Origin: Prevotellaceae bacterium UBA1710
Lineage (GTDB): Bacteria; Bacteroidota; Bacteroidia; Bacteroidales; Bacteroidaceae
Assembly: GCA_002317355.1 (NCBI GenBank)
Contig: DCJC01000023.1
Coordinates: 4,585 to 9,653, forward strand
DNA: 5,069 nt
Direction: 5' to 3'
Shown: piece after piece, positions 1-5,069 of the stretch
How positions within the stretch are numbered: position 1 is the stretch's first letter
How the letters are laid out: each line of letters begins with the position of its first letter
Made by a program: the position numbers and the translations under genes
The notes under the pieces: generated by a model
The model's input: only the letters and a program-made list of their open reading frames with translations
The model's database searches: none
Told to the model about the DNA's origin: nothing

Positions 1-52
1 TTAAAAATTAAAACAAAAATTAGAAATAATAATAAATTAAAGAATTAAGATT

Positions 53-811
53 ATGAAACTTCTTGAAGGAAAGGTAGCCCTCATCACAGGTGCTGCTCGT
101 GGTATTGGTAAAGCTCTTGCCGTTAAGTTCGCTAATGAAGGTGCAGATATCGCTTTCACAGATCTCGCTCTCAACGATGATATGATGGCTGGTATCAAGG
201 CAACTGAGGCAGAAATCGCTGCTCTCGGTGTAAAGTGTATCGGTTACGCAGGAAATGCTGCAGACTTTGCTCAGACAGAGGAAGTTGTTAACCAGATCAA
301 GGCTGACTTCGGTCATATTGACATTCTCGTTAACAATGCAGGTATTACAAAGGATGGTCTCATGCTTCGTATGACAGAAGCTCAGTGGGATGCTGTTATC
401 AATGTAAACCTCAAGTCAGCATTCAACTTCACTCACGCTCTCATTCCTATCATGATGCGTCAGCGTGGTGGTTCTATTATCAACATGGCTTCTGTAGTAG
501 GTGTTCACGGTAACGCTGGTCAGGCTAACTACTCTGCTTCTAAGGCAGGTATGATTGCTTTGGCTAAGTCTGTTGCTCAGGAAATGGGTCCTAAGGGCAT
601 TCGTGCAAACGCTATTGCTCCAGGTTTCATCGAAACAGCAATGACTGCTGCTTTGAAGGACGAAATCCGTCAGGCTTGGGTTGAGAAGATTCCTCTTCGT
701 CGTGGTGGTAAGCCAGAGGATATTGCAAATGTCGCTACATTCCTTGCTTCTGACCTTTCTTCATACGTAACTGGTCAGGTTATCCAGGTTGATGGAGGTA
801 TGAATATGTAA
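53..811 (+). CDS. fabG: 3-oxoacyl-[acyl-carrier-protein] reductase FabG (classical SDR)
   Basis: A 252-residue classical short-chain dehydrogenase/reductase that should catalyse the first reductive step of each fatty-acid elongation cycle, 3-oxoacyl-ACP to 3-hydroxyacyl-ACP, in the cytosol. The Rossmann cofactor motif TGAARGIG is at residues 12-19 and NNAG at 94-97. The catalytic tetrad is N119, S147, Y160 and K164, the last two in YSASK, and the PG cofactor motif is P190-G191. The C-terminal segment (VTGQVIQVDGG) is typical of FabG. Length is slightly above the 244 residues of E. coli FabG. The ATG at 53 places the glycine motif at the usual distance; the 52 bases upstream are very AT-rich, with no Shine-Dalgarno and no visible TAnnTTTG box, so the promoter probably lies before the window. 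All eight arginines use CGT, a bias consistent with high expression. D37, at the end of the second beta strand, hints at NADH use. FabG-like SDRs are hard to separate by substrate, but fabG is by far the best call. Confidence 0.93.
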   Translation: MKLLEGKVALITGAARGIGKALAVKFANEGADIAFTDLALNDDMMAGIKATEAEIAALGVKCIGYAGNAADFAQTEEVVNQIKADFGHIDILVNNAGITKDGLMLRMTEAQWDAVINVNLKSAFNFTHALIPIMMRQRGGSIINMASVVGVHGNAGQANYSASKAGMIALAKSVAQEMGPKGIRANAIAPGFIETAMTAALKDEIRQAWVEKIPLRRGGKPEDIANVATFLASDLSSYVTGQVIQVDGGMNM

Positions 812-842
812 TTCTCTCTTCTACCGAAAGAGATCTGAGAAT
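811..842 (+). terminator. possible weak stem-loop after fabG
   Basis: Starting on the last base of the fabG stop codon, ATTCTC (811-816) can pair with GAGAAT (837-842) and TCTT (817-820) with AAGA (828-831), leaving a 5-base bulge on the right side. The stem is AT-rich and no T-run follows, so it is a poor intrinsic terminator. It may be a 3' processing or stabilising structure, or chance. Confidence 0.2.
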
Positions 843-860
843 TAAAACCAATTTCTGATT

Positions 861-941
861 TCCACGCTCGTAGATTTGAACTTTTTGATTTAAAAGTACT
901 CTTCGACGAGCGTGGATTTCTACTTTTAAATCCAAAAGTAG
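861..941. repeat. interleaved inverted repeats with alternative hairpins
   Basis: TCCACGCTCGT (861-871) is a perfect 11-base inverted repeat of 906-916. A second pair, 880-898 with 921-939, is complementary over 19 positions with one mismatch. Their order is left arm 1, left arm 2, right arm 1, right arm 2, so the two long stems cannot nest: they exclude each other or form a pseudoknot. The second pair can instead fold locally into two small hairpins, 880-885/892-897 (6 bp) and 920-927/934-941 (8 bp, CTACTTTT with AAAAGTAG). A further imperfect hairpin spans 940-965. These arms are the first two 42-base units of the array seen as palindromes. Confidence 0.65.
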
Positions 942-1070
942 TCTTTGCAAATTTGCGAAAAGACTTCCGGAATTGTTTTGCTGTCTTCGACGATTGTAGA
1001 AATCAACATCTACAAACTTTTGTTGATGTCGACATTTGTAGATTGGAGAAAAAGAAAACAAAAGTAAACT
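861..1070. repeat. degenerate tandem array of about five 42-base units
   Basis: The stretch divides into five consecutive 42-base units starting at 861, 903, 945, 987 and 1029. Four begin with a related 16-mer: TCCACGCTCGTAGATT, TCGACGAGCGTGGATT, TCGACGATTGTAGAAA and TCGACATTTGTAGATT; the middle unit (945) is strongly diverged. A second in-phase element, AAAAGT, recurs at 892-897, 934-939 and 1060-1065, again offset by multiples of 42. Units 1 and 2 agree at 31 of 42 positions by hand alignment. The units are also quasi-palindromic, so inverted repeats abound. Conservation runs through the whole unit, so this is not a repeat-spacer (CRISPR) layout. It fills most of the gene-free gap between fabG and the transporter. 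Function is unknown; it may be a dispersed intergenic repeat family. It resembles no named element that I recognise. Confidence 0.7.
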
Positions 1071-1107
1071 CCCACAAACGAAGAGAAATACTTTCATTTG
1101 TGGGAGT
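1046..1107 (-). terminator. intrinsic terminator of the DASS transporter gene
   Basis: A perfect 11-base-pair stem pairs ACTCCCACAAA (1068-1078) with TTTGTGGGAGT (1097-1107), enclosing an 18-base loop that can add a few more pairs. Read on the minus strand, the hairpin lies 35 bases past the transporter stop codon and is followed directly by a T-rich tract (complement of 1046-1067, reading TTACTTTTGTTTTCTTTTTC). This is a good rho-independent terminator. On the plus strand only AAATTTT follows, so any stop of fabG read-through would be weaker. The T-tract lies inside the last unit of the 42-base array. Confidence 0.75.
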
Positions 1108-1141
1108 AAATTTTGCACTAAGGCTTATGTATTGGCAAAGC

Positions 1142-2668
1142 TTAGAATACGAAAATCAAGAGGAGATAACCTACAATAGCACCAATCACACCAATTGTGA
1201 GACCAGACTTTGCCATATCTACCTGTGAAATAATGCCAGTTGACGAAGCAATTGCATTTGGAGGTGTAGAAATAGGGAGAGTCATTGCAAGAGATGCTGC
1301 CATAGCTGTACCGAAGAGCAATGTCTTAAGACCACCTACTGCGAGAAGAGTCTCACCCATACCAGAACCTACTGCACAAAGGATAGGAATCAAAAGTGCT
1401 GCAGTTGCAGAGTTTGAAATAAAGTTAGAGAGCAACCAGCAAATCAAACCTGCAGAGATCAATACTACAAGTGGAGACCATTGTGCAAATGGAATAGAGT
1501 TTACAAGATCGGCAGCAAGACCAGACTTGTTGAAACCAAGACCAAGTGCGAAACCTCCGGCAACCATCCAAAGCACCGACCAGTTGATCTTCTCAAGATC
1601 CTTCTTTGAAAGAAGACCTGTGAGACAGAGACAGCAGATAGGAACAAGTGCTACAACGTTTGCGTTAAGATGATTCCATTCGCCTGTGAACCAAAGAATG
1701 ATTGTCAAAGCAAAAGTGATTGCAACTACCCAAGTCTTGTAACCCTTGCGGAGACCACCTTCAATCTTGAGTTCAATACGTTCGCCCTTCTTGAATGGGA
1801 ACATCCACAAAAGAACTGCCCAACCGATAGCAAGAACGAGAAGAGTGATAGGAGTCATGGCTGTACACCACTCAAGGAAGCTTACCTGGCTTGAAGGAAG
1901 ACCCTGTTCTGTGAGACGGCTGATTGTATCTGGATCGTTGAGGTATTTCATTGCGACACCATTTGGAGGAGTTCCGATAGGAGTAGCAATACCGCCGATA
2001 TTAGCTCCGAGAGGAATAGCCATTGCAAGTGCAATCTTACCCTTAGAACCATTGCCAGAAGGCATAGAGCGGAGCACAGGAGCAAGGAAGGCAAGCATCA
2101 TAGCAGCAGTAGCAGTGTTGCTGATGAATGCCGAGAAAAGGGCTGTAACAATAATGAAACCAGCAAGTACTGCAGCAGGACGAGTTCCAAAAGGATAAAG
2201 GAGGAACTTAGCCATAGCCACATCAAGACCAACCTTTTCGACACCAATTGCAAGAACGAATCCTCCCATGAAGAGCATTACTACAGGATCGGCAAAACAA
2301 GCCATGATAGCCTTGTAGTCAATGGTCTTTCCTAATGGAGTAGCACTTGGATCAGCAATAGAAGGATCGTTGGCAAAAATCCATAAAGCCGAGTCGGACA
2401 CCGTGAGAAGCATTACAACGATGATGAGCACGGAAGTACACCATGTAGGGATTGCTTCAGAGATCCAAAGAACTGCAGCTGTAAGGAAGATTGCAACCAT
2501 ACGCTGCTCAACCAAAGAGATGCCTGACAATCCATAAGCTTCTCCTGGAAGGAAGAAGAATGTGAAATAGAGAATCAAGGCAATCAGACTGCCAAAAACA
2601 GTCTTTACATTTGATGGGTTACGAAAGTTTTTGTAACGACGCACCAAAACGGAATTTCTAATATCCAT
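1142..2668 (-). CDS. DASS/SLC13-family sodium-coupled anion (dicarboxylate) transporter
   Basis: A 508-residue inner-membrane protein of the divalent anion:sodium symporter family, which carries succinate, malate, fumarate, citrate or sulfate with sodium. It shows the inverted two-fold repeat of the VcINDY type. The first half has ISNTATAAMM (SNT at 183-185) and TPIGTPPN (229-236); the second has ISNSATAALL (S418-N419-S420) and LPISTPPN (464-471). Many hydrophobic segments are visible, for example 23-41, 57-90, 127-145, 165-200, 268-290, 312-327, 334-350, 398-430 and 489-508. Start choice: the same frame extends 14 residues to an ATG at 2710, but a promoter at 2718-2749 would start transcription near 2712, leaving almost no leader. 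The ATG at 2668 gives a leader of about 45 bases and removes a non-family extension. The gene is monocistronic, convergent with fabG and divergent from the channel. A C4-dicarboxylate substrate is inferred; sulfate or another anion is not excluded. Confidence 0.88.
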   Translation of the reverse strand: MDIRNSVLVRRYKNFRNPSNVKTVFGSLIALILYFTFFFLPGEAYGLSGISLVEQRMVAIFLTAAVLWISEAIPTWCTSVLIIVVMLLTVSDSALWIFANDPSIADPSATPLGKTIDYKAIMACFADPVVMLFMGGFVLAIGVEKVGLDVAMAKFLLYPFGTRPAAVLAGFIIVTALFSAFISNTATAAMMLAFLAPVLRSMPSGNGSKGKIALAMAIPLGANIGGIATPIGTPPNGVAMKYLNDPDTISRLTEQGLPSSQVSFLEWCTAMTPITLLVLAIGWAVLLWMFPFKKGERIELKIEGGLRKGYKTWVVAITFALTIILWFTGEWNHLNANVVALVPICCLCLTGLLSKKDLEKINWSVLWMVAGGFALGLGFNKSGLAADLVNSIPFAQWSPLVVLISAGLICWLLSNFISNSATAALLIPILCAVGSGMGETLLAVGGLKTLLFGTAMAASLAMTLPISTPPNAIASSTGIISQVDMAKSGLTIGVIGAIVGYLLLIFVF

Positions 2669-2717
2669 GATATGTTTAATGATAAAGTAAATTTTCCTTT
2701 TTTCGAGCAAAACGGCA

Positions 2718-2749
2718 CAAAGATAAGCATTATTTTTTATGGTTTACAA
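2718..2749 (-). promoter_or_regulatory. Bacteroidetes-type promoter for the DASS transporter
   Basis: On the minus strand TATCTTTG (complement of 2718-2725) matches the Bacteroidetes -7 consensus TAnnTTTG. A TTG (complement of 2747-2749) lies 21 bases upstream, as expected for the -33 element. Transcription would begin near 2712. This is the best-formed of the three promoters in the window, and it supports the downstream ATG at 2668. Confidence 0.7.
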
Positions 2750-2797
2750 TAATCATGAGAAAAAATAAACACTAATTTTCATTATTATATATAAATA

Positions 2798-2829
2798 TGT
2801 GAAGTCAATTGCAAAATCCGTTATCTTTG
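2798..2829 (+). promoter_or_regulatory. Bacteroidetes-type promoter for the potassium channel gene
   Basis: TATCTTTG at 2822-2829 is a full -7 match. At the right spacing for the -33 box (20 bases) there is only TGTG (2798-2801), a weak match; a TTG at 2809-2811 is too close. Transcription would start around 2834, giving a leader of about 24 bases before the ATG at 2858. The 189 bases between the two divergent start codons hold both promoters and otherwise AT-rich sequence. Confidence 0.6.
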
Positions 2830-2857
2830 GCGAAAAAATATACAAAATTCTATCCAA

Positions 2858-3727
2858 ATGAACATCAAGCAGAAGTGGCGCCAGTTGATGGAGAACGAGG
2901 CGCTTAAACAGAAACTGTATGACATTATTTTCGAAAGTGACACTCCCATTGGGAAGAAATTCGATGTAATTCTGATGATCTGTATCGTGGTTAGTATCCT
3001 AATCACAATCTTTGATAGTCTTTTTTCCGAACATCTTGGAGGAAAGATTATGGTCGGTCTCGAATATTTGCTTACCATATTCTTCACGGCAGAATATATT
3101 GTTCGTTTGTATTGTTCGCCAAACAAGAAAGCCTATGCACTTAGTTTCTTTGGTATCATAGATCTTCTGTCTATCTTGCCCATGTATCTTGGCTATTTCA
3201 TCCATAGCGCTCGCTTCATCATAGTGCTGCGAAGCATCAGACTTATTCGTGTCTTTCGCATTTTCAAACTCTTCTCGTTCATCAATGAGGGTTATATGCT
3301 GCTCTATTCGATCAAGATGAGTTTCCACAAGATTATGGTATTCTTTCTTTTTGTGCTTATTCTTGTGATTTGCCTTGGTACTGTGATGTTTATGGTCGAA
3401 GGAGATGAACCGGGTTCGCCTTTTACAAATATCCCTACAAGTATTTATTGGGCAATCGTTACAATGACTACGGTTGGTTATGGAGATATTACCCCTGTTA
3501 CACATCTTGGCCGCCTTTTCAGTTCGATTGTAATGTTGATGGGTTATACTATCATCGCCGTTCCTACAGGTATTGTCTCTGCTTCTTTGGTGCAGGCATC
3601 AAAAGACGCTGCTCAACGTGTTTGCCCTAATTGCGGTAAGGCCGGACATGACTCAAATGCAACTCATTGTAAATATTGCGGCAGTGAACTTGATGATTTG
3701 ATTACAGACGACGAAAATGAAAAGTGA
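2858..3727 (+). CDS. voltage-gated-type potassium channel with C-terminal zinc ribbon
   Basis: A 289-residue six-transmembrane cation channel subunit, expected to form tetramers in the inner membrane and pass potassium. The N-terminal ~35 residues are cytosolic. S1 is about 36-53. S2 is about 63-84 with E69, E79 and R83. S3 is about 97-113 with D102 in the IIDLLSILP motif. S4 is about 117-139, with positive charges every third residue at R125, R128, R131, R134 and K137, plus R119. S5 is about 155-180. The pore helix leads into the selectivity filter TTVGYGD (204-210), diagnostic of potassium selectivity. S6 is about 219-243, with P236 as a likely hinge. The tail carries CPNCG (256-260) and CKYCG (271-275), a four-cysteine zinc ribbon, then an acidic end. 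There is no RCK, cyclic-nucleotide or tetramerisation domain. Arginine codons are mixed (CGC, CGT, CGA, AGA), unlike fabG, suggesting modest expression. It appears to be a single-gene unit. What gates it and its physiological role are not visible. Confidence 0.9.
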   Translation: MNIKQKWRQLMENEALKQKLYDIIFESDTPIGKKFDVILMICIVVSILITIFDSLFSEHLGGKIMVGLEYLLTIFFTAEYIVRLYCSPNKKAYALSFFGIIDLLSILPMYLGYFIHSARFIIVLRSIRLIRVFRIFKLFSFINEGYMLLYSIKMSFHKIMVFFLFVLILVICLGTVMFMVEGDEPGSPFTNIPTSIYWAIVTMTTVGYGDITPVTHLGRLFSSIVMLMGYTIIAVPTGIVSASLVQASKDAAQRVCPNCGKAGHDSNATHCKYCGSELDDLITDDENEK

Positions 3728-3729
3728 CA

Positions 3730-3747
3730 CATTTTTAAATAAAAATG
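3730..3747 (+). terminator. possible weak hairpin after the channel gene
   Basis: CATTTTT (3730-3736) pairs perfectly with AAAAATG (3741-3747) around an AAAT loop, two bases after the channel stop codon. The stem is nearly all A-T and is followed by A-rich rather than T-rich sequence, so termination here is doubtful. No better terminator is visible before the pta promoter. Confidence 0.25.
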
Positions 3748-3791
3748 AGAAAAAACTATAGATTAGTTATACCATATTGTTTAAAATGTGT

Positions 3792-3799
3792 TATCTTTG
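3792..3799 (+). promoter_or_regulatory. -7 box of the pta-ackA promoter
   Basis: TATCTTTG at 3792-3799, followed by C, is a full match to the Bacteroidetes -7 element. The -33 element is poor: a TTG at 3777-3779 is only 12 bases upstream, and at about 22 bases there is only TTA (3767-3769). The start would be near 3804, giving an AT-rich leader of about 40 bases with no Shine-Dalgarno before the ATG at 3845. It presumably drives both pta and ackA. Confidence 0.6.
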
Positions 3800-3844
3800 C
3801 ACGAAATGAAATTAATTTATAAACAATCTTAAACTATACAAATT

Positions 3845-4876
3845 ATGGCATTAATGGATCAACTCGTTGCTAAGGCTAAGGCCAATAAGCAGCGTATCGT
3901 CCTTGCAGAAGGCACAGAACCTCGCACAATCCAGGCAGCTGATCGTATCCTTGCTGATGGAGTTGCTGACATCGTACTCATTGGCGCAAAGGCTGAGATT
4001 GACGCACTCGTTGCAGAATATGGTCTCAAGAATATCGATAAGGCTACAATCGTAGAGCCAGAAAACAATCCTAAGGCTCAGGAATACGCAGACCTTCTCT
4101 TTAAGCTTCGTGAGAAGAAGGGTATGACTCCAGAACTCGCTGCAAAGCTTGTGAAGGATCCTCTTTACCTTGGTACTCTCATCATCAAGAGTGGTGAAGC
4201 TGATGGTCAGGTTGCTGGCGCTCGTAACACTACAGGCGATGTTCTTCGTCCAGCTCTTCAGATTATCAAGACTGCTCCTGGTATCTCTTGTGTCTCTGGC
4301 GCATTTATCATGATTATGGAGAACGAGGCTGCTAAGGCTTACGGTAAGGATGGTATCATGGTATTCGCTGACTGTGCGGTTACTCCTAATCCAGATGCAA
4401 AGCAACTTGGTCAGATCGCTGTTTGCGCAGCACAGACTGCTCACGATATTGCAGGCATTGAGACTCCAGTAGTAGGTATGCTCTCATTCTCTACAAAGGG
4501 TTCTGCTAAGCACGAGATGGTTGACAAGGTAGTTGAGGCTACAGCAATTGCTAAGGAACTTAATCCAGAACTTCAGATTGATGGCGAACTCCAGGCAGAT
4601 GCTGCTATCGTTCCTTCTGTAGGTGCAAGCAAGGCTAAGGGTTCTACTGTCGCTGGTCATTGTAACACTCTTGTATTCCCTTCTCTTGAAGTAGGTAATA
4701 TCTGCTATAAGCTTGTACAGCGTCTCACTGGTGGTACTGCTGTTGGTCCAATCCTTCAGGGTATTGCTGCTCCTGTTAATGACCTCTCTCGTGGTTGTAC
4801 TGTTGACGAGATCTATCAGACAATTACTGTGACTTGTAACCAGGCTATTGGCGCTAAGGAAAGAGCTGCAAAGTAA
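3845..4876 (+). CDS. pta: phosphate acetyltransferase (short form)
   Basis: A 343-residue cytosolic enzyme that interconverts acetyl-CoA plus phosphate with acetyl phosphate plus CoA, the first step of acetate formation. It is the short form made of the PTA/PTB domain alone, close to the roughly 330 residues of the Methanosarcina type, without the N-terminal DRTGG/regulatory region of E. coli Pta. Family motifs in order: VLAEGTEPR (19-27), GEADGQVAGARNTTGDVLRP (117-136), FADCAVTPNP (174-183), MLSFSTKGSAKHEMVDKV (212-229), DGELQADAAIVPSVG (246-260) and GPILQGIAAPVNDLSRGC (301-318). The S315-R316 pair corresponds to the Ser-Arg active-site pair of this family, with D321/E322 shortly after. The strong match to acetyltransferase motifs and the ackA neighbour argue against phosphate butyryltransferase. 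Arginines are mostly CGT, as in fabG, fitting high expression. The stop is 38 bases before ackA, so the two are almost certainly co-transcribed. Confidence 0.95.
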   Translation: MALMDQLVAKAKANKQRIVLAEGTEPRTIQAADRILADGVADIVLIGAKAEIDALVAEYGLKNIDKATIVEPENNPKAQEYADLLFKLREKKGMTPELAAKLVKDPLYLGTLIIKSGEADGQVAGARNTTGDVLRPALQIIKTAPGISCVSGAFIMIMENEAAKAYGKDGIMVFADCAVTPNPDAKQLGQIAVCAAQTAHDIAGIETPVVGMLSFSTKGSAKHEMVDKVVEATAIAKELNPELQIDGELQADAAIVPSVGASKAKGSTVAGHCNTLVFPSLEVGNICYKLVQRLTGGTAVGPILQGIAAPVNDLSRGCTVDEIYQTITVTCNQAIGAKERAAK

Positions 4877-4878
4877 TT

Positions 4879-4913
4879 AATTCATAATTCAAAATTGATA
4901 ATTCATAATTGAC
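4879..4913 (+). repeat. five tandem heptamers (AATTSAN) in the pta-ackA spacer
   Basis: Five consecutive 7-base units run from three bases after the pta stop to one base before the ackA ATG: AATTCAT (4879), AATTCAA (4886), AATTGAT (4893), AATTCAT (4900) and AATTGAC (4907). All share AATT followed by C or G and then A. The array makes up 35 of the 38 spacer bases, so it is the translation-initiation region of ackA. It has no Shine-Dalgarno. Copy-number change would alter the distance between the two genes without touching either reading frame. Any effect on expression is inference. Confidence 0.7.
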
Positions 4914-4914
4914 T

Positions 4915-5069
4915 ATGAAGATTCTTGTATTGAACTGTGGTTCATCTTCGCTCAAGTATAAAGTATTTGACGGTAAGGAAGTGATTGCTCAGGGTGGTGT
5001 TGAGAAGATTGGTCTTCCAGATTCTTTCCTCAAACTCACTGCTCCTAATGGCGAGAAAGTTGTTGTTGA
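4915..5069 (+). CDS. ackA: acetate kinase, N-terminal part (cut by window end)
   Basis: The reading frame starts at ATG 4915 and stays open for 51 codons plus two bases to the end of the window, with no stop. It begins MKILVLNCGSSSLKYKVFDG, the signature of acetokinases; N7, S10, S12 and K14 match the conserved N-terminal residues of the Methanosarcina enzyme. Acetate kinase transfers phosphate from acetyl phosphate to ADP, giving acetate and ATP in the cytosol. A complete enzyme is about 400 residues, so only about one eighth is present here. It lies directly downstream of pta, the classical pairing, and shares its transcript. The truncation is caused by the window boundary, not by a mutation. 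Confidence 0.95.
   Translation, partial: MKILVLNCGSSSLKYKVFDGKEVIAQGGVEKIGLPDSFLKLTAPNGEKVVV

Noticed and set aside
1..52. Promoter for fabG
   Set aside because: The 52 bases are very AT-rich but contain no TAnnTTTG box, so the promoter is probably further upstream, outside the window.
861..1070. CRISPR-like array
   Set aside because: Similarity extends across whole 42-base units, with no unique spacers of constant length. The units are strongly degenerate and there are no cas genes nearby.
1108..1115. Plus-strand promoter-like box (AAATTTTG) and a similar near-match around 939-947
   Set aside because: Both deviate from TAnnTTTG, one by a base and one by spacing. They have no clear -33 partner and would only drive antisense or repeat sequence.
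780..1118. Possible 112-residue minus-strand gene just downstream of the transporter
   Set aside because: Its start and first 24 codons lie in the transporter's terminator hairpin and T-tract, its end overlaps fabG coding sequence, and its internal order is explained by the 42-base DNA repeat. It is kept as a finding, not called as a gene.
953..1228. Possible 91-residue plus-strand gene
   Set aside because: It runs through the repeat array and into the antisense of the transporter's 3' end, shows no family resemblance, and looks like the palindromic counterpart of the minus-strand frame.
2669..2710. N-terminal extension of the transporter starting at the ATG ending at 2710
   Set aside because: The predicted transcription start near 2712 would leave essentially no leader, and the extra 14 residues do not look like part of the family. 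The start at 2668 is preferred.
2999..3505. Long open frame antisense to the potassium channel
   Set aside because: It lies wholly within a well-supported channel gene, is rich in His, Cys and Lys without any recognisable domain, and behaves as a shadow frame. The long antisense frames in pta and the transporter were rejected for the same reason.

Overview
The window looks like chromosomal DNA from a Bacteroidales bacterium, most likely of the Prevotella/Segatella group. The evidence is: three promoter-like TATCTTTG boxes (the Bacteroidetes -7 element TAnnTTTG) at sensible distances from starts, AT-rich leaders without Shine-Dalgarno sequences, and protein sequences that read as typical of this group. 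The genus is inferred from memory of these families, not from a search.

Layout: fabG (53-811, +) encodes a short-chain 3-oxoacyl-ACP reductase. It converges on a DASS/SLC13-type sodium-coupled carboxylate transporter (1142-2668, -). The 330-base gap between them (812-1141) holds no convincing gene. It contains a degenerate tandem array of about five 42-base units (861-1070) rich in inverted repeats, and then the transporter's terminator hairpin. A divergent promoter region (2669-2857) separates the transporter from a voltage-gated-type potassium channel with a C-terminal zinc ribbon (2858-3727, +). After a 117-base promoter region comes pta, phosphate acetyltransferase (3845-4876, +). A 38-base spacer made almost entirely of five tandem heptamers leads to ackA, acetate kinase, which is cut off by the window end (4915-5069, +).

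How the genes relate: pta and ackA are the classical acetyl-CoA to acetate pathway, making ATP by substrate-level phosphorylation, and almost certainly form one transcript. The transporter probably moves C4-dicarboxylates such as succinate, which would suit a succinate/acetate fermenter, but its substrate and direction cannot be read from sequence. FabG serves fatty-acid elongation, and the channel is a membrane-potential or potassium-handling protein. Apart from pta-ackA, the genes appear to be separate transcription units.

The coding content is ordinary housekeeping. The most unusual material is non-coding: the 42-base periodic array between fabG and the transporter, and the heptamer array between pta and ackA. 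I see no CRISPR array, insertion sequence, tRNA, rRNA, prophage or defence system.
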